A DNA stretch of 64,000 nt from JAGNLV01 sp964612145 (GTDB taxonomy: Bacteria > Zixibacteria > MSB-5A5 > GN15 > FEB-12). The position numbers were made by a program, and so were the translations under genes. The notes below the pieces were generated by a model. That model saw only the letters and a program-made list of their open reading frames with translations, was not told the DNA's origin and did no database searches. Location: the NCBI GenBank assembly GCA_964612145.1, contig CAZTBP010000015.1, forward strand, positions 41,877 through 105,876, written 5' to 3'. Shown piece by piece: positions 1 through 7,765 of this stretch. Every line of letters starts with the position of its first letter. The stretch's first letter is position 1.

Positions 1-2
1 TT

Positions 3-677
3 GATATTCCGACCGAGGCCGCGTATCTCCATATTACCACCAACAACACCATCAAAGGCACCCAGTGGCACTACACGCCCGATACCAGGGGCCTCCCGCT
101 GATCGCCGATATGTCCTCGGATATCGCCTGCCGCAAGATGGACTACACCAAATACGATATGTTCTATGCCGGCGCCCAGAAGAACCTCGGTCCTTCGGGT
201 GTGACACTCGTCTGCATGACCGATGACATGGTCAAAAAAACTAACGACGCGCTCCCGACCATGTTCAAGTACACCACCCATGCCGAGAAGAAATCCCTGT
301 ACAACACACCACCGTCGATCTCAGTCTACATCCTCAAGCTCGTCCTGGAGTGGATCAAAGACAACGGCGGTCTGGACGGCATGGAAAAGCGCAACACGGC
401 CAAGAAAGAACGCGTCTATCAACTGATGGATCTTCACTCCGACTTCTTCCGGGGCACCGCCGAAAAAGACAGCCGTTCCTGGATGAATGTCACCATGCGC
501 CTTCCGAATGAGGACCTCGAGAAAAAACTCATCGCCGATGCCAAAGTGGCCGGCTTTATCGGCCTCAAAGGCCATCGCTCGGTCGGCGGCATTCGCGTCT
601 CGATCTACAACGCCATGACCCTCGAAGGCGTCGAGAAGCTCGTCGAGTTCATGGAGAAATTCAAAGAAAAAGCCTGA
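3..677 (+). CDS. serC: phosphoserine aminotransferase, 3' part (start outside window)
   Basis: PLP enzyme of serine synthesis, converting 3-phosphohydroxypyruvate and glutamate to phosphoserine; cytoplasmic. The frame is open from base 3 to the stop, giving about 224 residues of a family normally near 360, so the N-terminal third lies outside the window. Visible SerC signatures are YLHITTNNTIKGTQW near the left edge (substrate and PLP contacts) and GAQKNLGPSG, whose Lys (visible residue about 60) forms the PLP Schiff base. The C-terminal part HRSVGGIRVSIYN is the usual small-domain end of the family. A hairpin follows 24 bases after the stop, so serC probably ends its transcript. Identification is firm; only the 5' end is unknown. 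Confidence 0.93.
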   Translation, partial: DIPTEAAYLHITTNNTIKGTQWHYTPDTRGLPLIADMSSDIACRKMDYTKYDMFYAGAQKNLGPSGVTLVCMTDDMVKKTNDALPTMFKYTTHAEKKSLYNTPPSISVYILKLVLEWIKDNGGLDGMEKRNTAKKERVYQLMDLHSDFFRGTAEKDSRSWMNVTMRLPNEDLEKKLIADAKVAGFIGLKGHRSVGGIRVSIYNAMTLEGVEKLVEFMEKFKEKA

Positions 678-700
678 TCCAACATCTTTGCGTGTATCAC

Positions 701-729
701 AGGCAGGCAGCACATACGGCTGCCTGCCT
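701..729 (+). terminator. hairpin terminator after serC
   Basis: Inverted repeat AGGCAGGCAGC / GCTGCCTGCCT (11 bp, 7-base loop) starting 24 bases after the serC stop. It is followed only by a short pyrimidine tract (TCTCT), so it is a weak intrinsic terminator or an mRNA-stabilising hairpin. Confidence 0.5.
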
Positions 730-947
730 TCTCTATGATCCCACGTCAGGCGGGTCCTGATCAACGGCTTGAAAAACCGGGTGACAGAAGCGACGGTTTT
801 GCCTACATTACTCAAAATCTGAGGCTCAGGATCGACTGCAGCCGGTACGGGGAAAATGATGACCCGGCGATACCGAACGGACGAGATTTCATTGCGCTGT
901 TCCTGATGCTGTAGCGCGATACGATTATAGAATGAGGGAGGAGTTCC

Positions 948-2015
948 ATGCGCCGATTCATTATCATAATCATCGCAGCGATAATGTTGCTGCCGCTTGC
1001 GAGCGTATAAGGTCAGTCCAAAGTCGGTACCACCGGCGCGCAATTCCTTGAACTGTCAACATCAGCACGTCACATCGGCATGGGCAACGCCGGCGTCGCC
1101 CTGAAGGATCCGCAGGGCTGGCAGTATAATCCCGCTGTCCTTGGGCTCTGCGCCCTCGACCGCACCATCGTCTTCAGCCCATTCAGCGGAACCAACCTGC
1201 CGGCGGAAGTGCACCTTCTCGGCAGGGGAATCGCCGTGCCATTCCTGCCCGTACAGGAGTCACAGTCAAGCCGCCATGGCGGCACAGTCAGCTACAACTA
1301 TCTCTACCTCAACTCCGGCGACATGGAAGAAATTACCTATGAGCCAGTTCCAACCGGCCGCATATTCCATTGGGAGGACCGTGCCTATCAGATCAATTTC
1401 GCTTACGGCTACAGCGGCTCAATCACACTCGGCCTCGGTGCTGCCGTGAAGTACATCAAACAGGAAGTTCACGACTACAGTACCGATGGCTACGCCTTCG
1501 ACGTGGGCCTCGTTCTCGGCTACGAGTTGATTACGCACCCCGACGAGCAAAGCAACCTGCGTCACTTCTGGTCCGCCGGTCTGACAGTCCGCAACTTCGG
1601 GCCCGACCTCCGTATGATCCGTGATGACTACCCGCTGCCCCGTTCCACCAGCCTCGGTCTGGCTTACACATTCGCCCTGGACAAACCCGGACCGTTCCGG
1701 CGCTGGGACCGACTCAGCGCAACCGCAGTCATTGATCTCCTGCGCCCGAGCGATAAGATATGGCAGGAGCATTTTGGCGCTGAAGTGGGTTTCTATGAAG
1801 CCGTATACGGCCGCATCGGCTGGGTCAGTTCCGAAAACGAGTCTGAAGGCATCGCCTGCGGCTTCTCCGCATCGACCAAAGGCATCGTCAAACTTCTGGA
1901 CAAATCAGAAGGCCTGCTGCATGCACTGGACCTTTCCTACTCGGCCGCATACAAGGATTGGGGTGTTCTGACCGATACCTGGCCCCACAGCGTTACCTTC
2001 ACTGTGGCCTACTGA
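948..2015 (+). CDS. PorV/UPF0164-like outer-membrane beta-barrel protein, broken by an in-frame TAA at 1008-1010
   Basis: The coding frame starts at ATG 948, nine bases after a strong AGGGAGGAG ribosome site. It encodes a 20-residue signal peptide (MRRFIIIIIAAIMLLPLASV) and then meets TAA at 1008. The same frame continues as GQSKVGTTGAQFLELSTSAR and HIGMGNAGVAL to 2015 without another stop. That GTTGAQFL..AR.IGMG.A start is typical of mature PorV/PorQ/UPF0164-type barrels, which serve as outer-membrane channels or type IX secretion partners. The remainder has alternating hydrophobic beta strands and ends in an aromatic residue (FTVAY). A TAC at 1008 would give a normal cleavage region (ASVYGQS). 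As written, the signal peptide is separated from the barrel, so the gene is either a recent pseudogene or carries a sequence error. Translation restarting at ATG 1080 would give a protein with no signal. Confidence 0.7.
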
Positions 2016-2040
2016 TCCGCCGTAAACTCACCCTATTCCC

Positions 2041-2069
2041 TTGACAAAACGGGCCAAAATGCATTTCAT
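2041..2069 (+). promoter_or_regulatory. possible promoter of the sphingolipid-type gene pair
   Basis: A perfect TTGACA at 2041-2046 with a 17-base spacer to a poor -10 (TTTCAT). The -35 is convincing, the -10 is not. Confidence 0.28.
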
Positions 2070-2115
2070 TCGTGGTTTGCCATAAGGAATGCGAAACGAA
2101 ATCAAAGGAGCTGAT

Positions 2116-3345
2116 TTGCCGGCCGAAGACAAGGCGACAGCCGTGACATATCCCGACCTTTTCGACAAATGCTACGCCTATAATGACCCCCAAAAAATCC
2201 AGGCGATGGGCATTTACCCCTATTTCCACCCGGTACAGGGCGCACCCGGCGACGAGGTCATGGTCGACGGCAAAAAATGCATCATGGCCGGCTCCAACAA
2301 CTACCTCGGCCTCGTAGATCACCCCAAAGTCAAAGAAGCCGCCGCCGAAGCCGCCCGGAAATACGGCTCCGGCTGCACCGGCTCCCGCTTCCTCAACGGC
2401 ACCCTCGACCTGCACCTCGAACTCGAGGAACGCCTGGCCAAATTCATGAAACGACCCGAGGCCCTGGTCTTTTCCACCGGCTTCCAGACCAACCTCGGTA
2501 CTATCGCCACCCTCGTCGGAAAAAACGACGCCGTCGTTATCGACCGCCAGGACCATGCCTGCATTGTCGACGGCGCCCGGCTCTCCTACGGCAAGCTCTA
2601 TAAATTCGCCCACAATAACATCGAAGACTGCGAACGCGTTGTCGCCAACATCCGCGCCGAAAACGGCCGCGGCGGCATTTTGATTGTGGTCGACGGCGTT
2701 TTTTCCATGGAAGGCGACATTATCAACCTCCCCGAGTTGGTTAAAGTCGCCGAAAAATACGGCTGCCGCGTGTTTGTCGACGATGCCCACGCGGTCGGCG
2801 TGCTGGGCGAAACCGGCGCCGGTACCGCCGAACATTTCGGCCTGATTGACAAAGTCGATATCACCGCCGGTACCTTCTCCAAGTCATTCGCCTCGCTGGG
2901 CGGATTTATCGCCGCCGAAAAAGAAGTCATAAATTACGTCAAACACCGCGCTCGCTCGCTGATATTCTCCGCCTCGATCCCGCCATCAAACGCGGCCGCG
3001 GTCCTGGCCGCCATCGATATCATCGAGGCCGAGCCGGAACGCCGGGAGCGCCTTCGGAAGAATGCCCTGCGCATTCAAAAAGAGTTCCGCGAACTCGGCT
3101 TTAATATCGGTAACACTGCAACGCCGATTGTCCCGATTGTTGTCGGCGACGATCTCGATGCGTTTGCGTTCTGGAAAGCCCTGTTCGATAACGGCGTCTT
3201 CACCAACCCCGTCATTTCACCCGCAGTACCGCCCGGACAGGCTATGATACGGACATCCTACACGGCCACTCACACCGACGAGCAGCTTGACCGGGTCGTG
3301 GAAGTTGTCGCACGCGTAGGGCGTGAAAGAGGCCTCATTTCATAA
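2116..3345 (+). CDS. spt: alpha-oxoamine synthase, serine-palmitoyltransferase type
   Basis: PLP-dependent acyl-CoA:amino-acid condensing enzyme; the serine palmitoyltransferase (SPT) branch makes 3-ketosphinganine, the first step of sphingolipid synthesis. Visible features are the NNYLGL motif near the N-terminus, GCTGSRFLNGTLDLH, the Asp of VFVDDAHAVG (PLP pyridine contact), and GTFSKSFASLGGF, whose Lys is the Schiff base. The SRFLNGT and FSKSFASLGGF wording resembles SPTs of Bacteroidetes more than AONS (BioF) or KBL. TTG 2116 is preferred because AAAGGAG lies five bases before it; ATG 2089 has only an AAGGA touching the codon and would add nine residues. The stop is eight bases before a ceramide-synthase-like gene, which supports the SPT reading. 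KBL or a BioF-like role remains possible. Confidence 0.8.
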   Translation: MPAEDKATAVTYPDLFDKCYAYNDPQKIQAMGIYPYFHPVQGAPGDEVMVDGKKCIMAGSNNYLGLVDHPKVKEAAAEAARKYGSGCTGSRFLNGTLDLHLELEERLAKFMKRPEALVFSTGFQTNLGTIATLVGKNDAVVIDRQDHACIVDGARLSYGKLYKFAHNNIEDCERVVANIRAENGRGGILIVVDGVFSMEGDIINLPELVKVAEKYGCRVFVDDAHAVGVLGETGAGTAEHFGLIDKVDITAGTFSKSFASLGGFIAAEKEVINYVKHRARSLIFSASIPPSNAAAVLAAIDIIEAEPERRERLRKNALRIQKEFRELGFNIGNTATPIVPIVVGDDLDAFAFWKALFDNGVFTNPVISPAVPPGQAMIRTSYTATHTDEQLDRVVEVVARVGRERGLIS

Positions 3346-3353
3346 AGAGTGAC

Positions 3354-4481
3354 ATGTCGAACGTCCAGGTTGTCGAAGTCGAATCCAGGAGGCAGCTCAA
3401 AGCGTTCGTGGAATACCCGAACCGCCTGTACAAGGACGACCCCAACTACGTCGCCCCCCTCACCGCCGAACGTCTTGAATTCTTCGACCGACAAAAAAAC
3501 CCCTTCTACCACGCCGCCAAAGTAAAACTCTTTCTGGCCATGGACGGCAAAAATGTCGTCGGGCGCATCGCCACCTGCATCAATTTCGCCCACAACGAAT
3601 TCCACGGCGAACAGACCGGCTTTTTCGGCTTCTTCGAATGCCCCGACAACTACGACATCGCATCCGTCCTCCTCAAAGTCGCCATGATCACCCTCAAAAA
3701 AGAGGGCATGGAAAAGATGCGCGGCCCGGTAAACTTCTCCACCAACCACGAGGTCGGCTTCCTCGTCGAAGGCTTCGACATGCCGCCGGCTATCATGATG
3801 ACCTACAACCAGCCCTACCTCCCCGCCCTGGCCGGCAAATTCGGCCTCAAAAAGGCCATGGACCTCCTCGCATTCAAACTCGACAGCAGCCTTCCGGTCC
3901 CCGGCCGCATCGCCCGCATGGTTGACAAACTCAAAAGCCGCACCAAAGTCACTATACGGTCTATCAGGATGAGCGACTTCGCCAACGAGGTCCAGCGAAT
4001 CAACACCATCTATAACCAGGCCTGGGAAAGCAACTGGGGCTTTGTCCCGATGTCCGACGAGGAATTCAACTGGATGGCCCGCAACCTCAAACAAATTGTC
4101 GATCCGGAACTCGCCCTGATCTGCGAATACGAAGACAAACCGGTCGGGTTCGTCCTCGCCCTGCCCGACATTAATCAGGCCCTGATTCACCTCAACGGCA
4201 AACTGTTCCCGTTCGGCCTGCTTAAACTCCTCTGGCATACCAAGGTCGCCAACAAGATCGATGGCGCCCGAGTCGTCACCATCGGCGTCATCCCCCAGTT
4301 CCAGAAACGCGGGCTGGATATGATGCTCTACGACGAGGTTTACCGACGCGGCGTCGACAAAGGCTACAAATGGGCCGAACTATCCTGGGTGCTCGAAACC
4401 AACGACCTCATCCGCCGTGCTATCGAATCGATGAACGGCGAAGTCTACAAACGCTACCGCGTCGTGGAAATGCCCCTCTAG
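3354..4481 (+). CDS. GNAT-fold acyltransferase of the bacterial ceramide synthase (YghO/bCerS-like) type
   Basis: A 375-residue protein with the N-terminal signature FVEYPNRLYKDDPNYVAPL followed by KNPFYHAAKVKLFLA and VGRIA. I associate this pattern with the YghO-like proteins that include the Caulobacter ceramide synthase, which N-acylates sphingoid bases. A second acetyltransferase-like lobe follows, with VVTIGVIPQFQKRG and Y..LSWVLETN near residues 300-350. The gene begins eight bases after the SPT-like gene and is clearly co-transcribed, which supports acylation of its product. The ketoreductase (CerR) expected between the two steps is not in the window. The exact substrate cannot be read from sequence; a generic GNAT role is the alternative. 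Confidence 0.68.
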   Translation: MSNVQVVEVESRRQLKAFVEYPNRLYKDDPNYVAPLTAERLEFFDRQKNPFYHAAKVKLFLAMDGKNVVGRIATCINFAHNEFHGEQTGFFGFFECPDNYDIASVLLKVAMITLKKEGMEKMRGPVNFSTNHEVGFLVEGFDMPPAIMMTYNQPYLPALAGKFGLKKAMDLLAFKLDSSLPVPGRIARMVDKLKSRTKVTIRSIRMSDFANEVQRINTIYNQAWESNWGFVPMSDEEFNWMARNLKQIVDPELALICEYEDKPVGFVLALPDINQALIHLNGKLFPFGLLKLLWHTKVANKIDGARVVTIGVIPQFQKRGLDMMLYDEVYRRGVDKGYKWAELSWVLETNDLIRRAIESMNGEVYKRYRVVEMPL

Positions 4482-4510
4482 CCCTCCCCCCCAATTTCTG
4501 TCAATCTCCT

Positions 4511-4539
4511 TTGATTTCTCCAGCCCCGGACTGTATAAT
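4511..4539 (+). promoter_or_regulatory. sigma-70-type promoter giving a leaderless lipoprotein mRNA
   Basis: TTGATT (4511-4516), 17-base spacer, perfect TATAAT (4534-4539). Only six bases separate the -10 from ATG 4546, so the predicted +1 falls on or next to the start codon. There is no Shine-Dalgarno. Confidence 0.7.
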
Positions 4540-4545
4540 TACCAG

Positions 4546-5103
4546 ATGATGACCTCACGAATCAAAATCACCGTCGGCCTGACCGCTCTTGTTTCAATTT
4601 ATCTCCTGATCGGCGCCTGCACCAGCCGCTACCGAATGGACCTTTACTTAGTCGATGACTTCCACCGCTACAAGATGCAGGTCGACCAGACTGCCTTTGC
4701 GCCCAATACAAATCTCAACAGCAACCCGTACGACACCCCCAAAGTCGTCGTCGGTGAAAAGAACACCGTCATGATCGCCACCGGACGCCGCGGCGCCCCT
4801 GAGGAACGGGTCACCGAACTCGGCCTCGGGATTGACGAATATATCATCTACCGCATCTATCTCGAGCTCCCCGCCAATCTCGAAGCCGGCAACATCCCCC
4901 TTGCCGAAAATTCCTTTGTCCGGTTGATGAAATACTTCGAGATTCCCGTCGACGAAAAGATTTTCCTCCCCGTCGACGGTCAATTCGTGATAGATTCGGT
5001 TCGCTCCGGTAACCTGTTCGGAACCTTCTCCAATGCCCGCTGGGAAAACCAGAACGGCATCCCGGTCGGATTCGCCGGCCGTGTCCGGTTCAAAATTGAC
5101 TGA
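4546..5103 (+). CDS. hypothetical lipoprotein
   Basis: A 185-residue secreted protein. The first 25 residues form a lipoprotein signal peptide with a hydrophobic core and lipobox LIGAC (Cys25), so the mature protein should be lipid-anchored in the envelope. The rest is soluble, acidic and beta-rich with no motif I recognise. Two adjacent ATG codons (4546 and 4549) are possible starts. Neither has a ribosome site, and both sit just after a strong promoter, consistent with leaderless translation. It lies downstream of the sphingolipid-like pair but has its own promoter, so no functional link is implied. Confidence 0.75.
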   Translation: MMTSRIKITVGLTALVSIYLLIGACTSRYRMDLYLVDDFHRYKMQVDQTAFAPNTNLNSNPYDTPKVVVGEKNTVMIATGRRGAPEERVTELGLGIDEYIIYRIYLELPANLEAGNIPLAENSFVRLMKYFEIPVDEKIFLPVDGQFVIDSVRSGNLFGTFSNARWENQNGIPVGFAGRVRFKID

Positions 5104-5116
5104 CCGTCCCCCCCGG

Positions 5117-5638
5117 CTAGTAGTTCTCCTCCAGCGCCTCCTTAAACGCTTTCTCCCCGTATGAATTAAACGGGACAAACACCACCCGCTTCAGATATTT
5201 CGCCTGCGACTTATACCCCCGCGCCGCCTTCACCATAATCGTCGCACACGCCTTCATGGGAAATCCTCCCACGCCCGTCCCGAACGCCGGAAGCGCCACC
5301 GATTCGAGCTTCAGCTCTTCAGCCAAATTCAGCGTCGAAATAGTCGCCCGCCGACTATACCGATCATTGGTCTTAAGATCCTGCCCCATCACCGCAGCAT
5401 GAATGACATACTTATACGGCAGCTTCCCCGCCGTCGTCGCCACCGCCTCTCCCGGCACCACCGGTCCCTTGGCAACCGCTTCCTTCTCGACATTCATTCC
5501 ACCCGCTATCTTAATTGCACCGGCGACGCCGGAACCCATCCAGAAGTTGTTATTCGCCGCATTGGTAATCGCATGAGTGTCTGCCTTTGTGATATCACCC
5601 ATCGACACTTCTACCGTATAGTCCGTGTATTCAGCCAT
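5117..5638 (-). CDS. macro-domain protein (ADP-ribose binding)
   Basis: A single 173-residue macro domain. These bind ADP-ribose or O-acetyl-ADP-ribose, and many hydrolyse ADP-ribosyl groups from proteins or nucleic acids. Visible landmarks are GDITKADTHAITNAANNNF (Asp and NAAN of the ribose pocket), GSGVAGAI (glycine-rich loop) and LPAFGTGVGGFP (phosphate-binding GxGxxG loop). Length fits a stand-alone domain. It is the last gene of a five-gene minus-strand operon; its start overlaps the end of the PAP2 gene by eight bases, indicating translational coupling. The substrate is unknown. Confidence 0.88.
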   Translation of the reverse strand: MAEYTDYTVEVSMGDITKADTHAITNAANNNFWMGSGVAGAIKIAGGMNVEKEAVAKGPVVPGEAVATTAGKLPYKYVIHAAVMGQDLKTNDRYSRRATISTLNLAEELKLESVALPAFGTGVGGFPMKACATIMVKAARGYKSQAKYLKRVVFVPFNSYGEKAFKEALEENY

Positions 5639-6245
5639 CCTTCACCTCACTATTTGAATCAGCCGGATCAGCCTCCGGCGTTTTTGCTGTTTCCGCATGA
5701 CGTATATACCGCCGTTCAAATATCCTGAATATGTACACCGATGCCACTCCCGCCGTCACACCAACAATCGCGCCGACCACGACATCTCCCGGATAGTGCA
5801 CCCCCACAAACACCCTGCTGATCGCCACCACCGTGGCAAACGCCCACAGGTACCACTTGATCTGACGCACCGTCAGCGACCACAACGCCGCCTGCCCGAA
5901 CGCGTTGGCGGCATGCGCCGACGGCATCGCTTTGCCGCCCCCGCACCCCACCAGCAGGTTGATATTGTACATAACATGACACGGTCGCGGACGCTCTATC
6001 AGCGGCTTAAGGAACCCCGCCGATATCTGATCGGACAGCGCCAGCGTTATCGCCGAGAACAACACCAGCCACCGCAGTCGCGCGTTCCCTTTGATCAGGA
6101 TCAGCACCATCGCCGCCCCGTACGCAATCCGCAAATAGTCATCCGACGTCACAATCGGCATCAGCCAGTCTGTTGCCGGGTTGCTGATTGTCACGTTGAA
6201 AAACAAAAACAGCGCCCGATCGATACTTTGAAGCACCTCAACCAT
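5631..6245 (-). CDS. PAP2-family membrane phosphatase
   Basis: A 204-residue integral membrane acid phosphatase of the lipid-phosphatase type, likely acting on phosphatidic acid, undecaprenyl diphosphate or a related lipid phosphate at the outer face of the inner membrane. All three catalytic motifs are present: KPLIERPRP (KxxxxxxRP), PSAHAAN (PSGH variant) and SRVFVGVHYPGD (SRxxxxxHxxxD). About five to six hydrophobic segments surround them. It overlaps its neighbours by eight bases on both sides within the operon. The C-terminus has a charged cytoplasmic tail rich in Glu, Asp and Ser. Substrate specificity cannot be assigned. Confidence 0.9.
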   Translation of the reverse strand: MVEVLQSIDRALFLFFNVTISNPATDWLMPIVTSDDYLRIAYGAAMVLILIKGNARLRWLVLFSAITLALSDQISAGFLKPLIERPRPCHVMYNINLLVGCGGGKAMPSAHAANAFGQAALWSLTVRQIKWYLWAFATVVAISRVFVGVHYPGDVVVGAIVGVTAGVASVYIFRIFERRYIRHAETAKTPEADPADSNSEVKDG

Positions 6246-7164
6246 ACGTGCGCTTCCTGCCCTTGAGGAACTTGTTCAACGCCGACCCTTTCGGCATCCC
6301 CGCCCGCGCTCCGGGCACCGTACACTTCAAAGCCGCCACGGCGTTTCCGAGCTTCAGCCGCATCGGCAGATCCTCCTCTTCCAGCAGCCCCATAAGATAT
6401 CCCACATGAAACGCATCACCCGCCCCCGTCGTATCCACCGCCTTCACTCGATACGCCGGGTGATGATAGTACTGCCCGTCCTCCAGCCCGGTCGCCCCCT
6501 TAATCCCTTCCGTAATCACAATCGTCCCGTCGCACTTGTCCGCCAACCTGCTCAGCGCCGTCCGCACCGTGCGCTTCCCCGTGTACGGCAGCGCCCAGGC
6601 ATCCGCCACCACCAAATGATCGACATACGGCAGCACAGCCGTGACATCATTGCGCACCGATCCAATATCAAACGTCACTGTCGCACCAACCCGCTGCCCC
6701 CATTTCGCCATCTTCACGGCAGCCTCCATGTCCCGCCCGTCCAGGTGAAGGATCTTGGGCACAGGATAGGCGTCCGGCGTAACATCCCGTCCGTTCAAAA
6801 AGATATCTCGGTGCAGCGCAATCGTCCGGCGACCATCCGGCTCGATAAACCCGTACGCCGTCGCCGACAACTGGTTCTTCTTCACGATGATATACCGGTG
6901 CCCCACCCCTTCCGCCTTGATCTGAATAATCGATTCTCTCCCGGCCATGTCGTCACCGACCACCGCTACAATCGATGTCTTGAACCCAAGCCGTGTTAAC
7001 CCAACCATCGCATTCGGAATCGGCCCGCCTCCCTGCACCGTCAAATCTGTCGCATCCACCTTCCCGCCGAGCGACGGGAACCGGGGGATGGAGACAAGGT
7101 AATCCAGCGGGATAATCCCCATCCCAAGACAGTCGATTCTTTTACTCTCCATTGACCGCGTCAA
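6238..7164 (-). CDS. PfkB-family carbohydrate or nucleoside kinase
   Basis: A ribokinase-fold kinase phosphorylating a sugar or nucleoside with ATP. The N-terminal signature GGKVDATDLTVQGGGPIPNA matches the PfkB substrate region, and DTTGAGDAFHVGYL carries the anion hole and the catalytic Asp (PfkB signature 2). Length of 308 residues is normal. The first codon is TTG 7164, preceded by GGAAGG at seven bases. ATG 7152 is an alternative without a ribosome site and would shorten the protein by four residues. The start lies inside the end of the YigZ gene (23-base overlap), so translation is coupled. The substrate is not evident. Confidence 0.87.
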   Translation of the reverse strand: MTRSMESKRIDCLGMGIIPLDYLVSIPRFPSLGGKVDATDLTVQGGGPIPNAMVGLTRLGFKTSIVAVVGDDMAGRESIIQIKAEGVGHRYIIVKKNQLSATAYGFIEPDGRRTIALHRDIFLNGRDVTPDAYPVPKILHLDGRDMEAAVKMAKWGQRVGATVTFDIGSVRNDVTAVLPYVDHLVVADAWALPYTGKRTVRTALSRLADKCDGTIVITEGIKGATGLEDGQYYHHPAYRVKAVDTTGAGDAFHVGYLMGLLEEEDLPMRLKLGNAVAALKCTVPGARAGMPKGSALNKFLKGRKRTYG

Positions 7165-7759
7165 TAGTTGCCTTCCCTGAACTCAGTTGAATAATCTCAT
7201 CCCGCAATGCCTCGACCCGGGAATCTCGCACTTCAATTACCACTCGCACGCTGTCGGTAAACTCGGCATCCACCTGACGTGCTTCGAACTTCTGCATTGT
7301 CTTCATCAAAAGATCGTACAGTGAGAAGTCAAGTCCGACCTCCAGCCGAGACTTCAGGAACTCCTGTTTTCTCCCGACCGCCTCAACCGTTCCAATCGCC
7401 GCCTGGCTATAGGCCCGAACCAGCCCGCCGGTACCCAGCTTTGTCCCCCCGAAATACCGCGTCACAACCACTATTGTGTTCGTCAACTCCCGTCCGGTTA
7501 TGACATCGTGAATCGGCCGACCGGCTGTCCCCGACGGCTCCCCGTCGTCGGAATACTTGAATTCCGTATCATCGAATAAACCTACTGTGTAGGCATAGCA
7601 GTGATGATTCGCTGCATGCTCCCTCTTACGAATCGTCTCCAGAAATGCCTGGGCCGCCTCCACCGTCGTGACCGGACCACACTCGCCGATGAACCTCGAT
7701 CCCTTGACCTTTCTCTCGTGCTGCGCCTCCCCGGCAATGGTGTAGTAACTGTCCTCCAT
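7142..7759 (-). CDS. YigZ/IMPACT-family protein
   Basis: A 205-residue member of the UPF0029/IMPACT family with the usual two-domain plan. The N-terminal domain contains HERKVKGSRFIGECG, ANHHCYAYTVG, SDDGEPSGTAGRPI and VVVTRYFGGTKLGTGGLVRAY, which are the family hallmarks; the C-terminal ferredoxin-like half (about residues 135-205) is more variable. Family members have been linked to translation or stress-related regulation, but the biochemical role in bacteria is unsettled. It starts six bases after the dprA-like gene and overlaps the kinase gene, so it is mid-operon. There is no own ribosome site; it probably relies on coupling. Confidence 0.9.
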   Translation of the reverse strand: MEDSYYTIAGEAQHERKVKGSRFIGECGPVTTVEAAQAFLETIRKREHAANHHCYAYTVGLFDDTEFKYSDDGEPSGTAGRPIHDVITGRELTNTIVVVTRYFGGTKLGTGGLVRAYSQAAIGTVEAVGRKQEFLKSRLEVGLDFSLYDLLMKTMQKFEARQVDAEFTDSVRVVIEVRDSRVEALRDEIIQLSSGKATIDAVNGE

Positions 7760-7765
7760 CGACCG

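Noticed and set aside
1008..1010. Recoding of the TAA in the PorV-like gene
   Set aside because: TAA is not used for selenocysteine, and all other genes in the window use TAA as a normal stop; mutation or base error is simpler.
321..1043. A 240-codon minus-strand frame across the serC end and the barrel gene leader
   Set aside because: Antisense to serC with no family likeness; it is a shadow of biased codon use.
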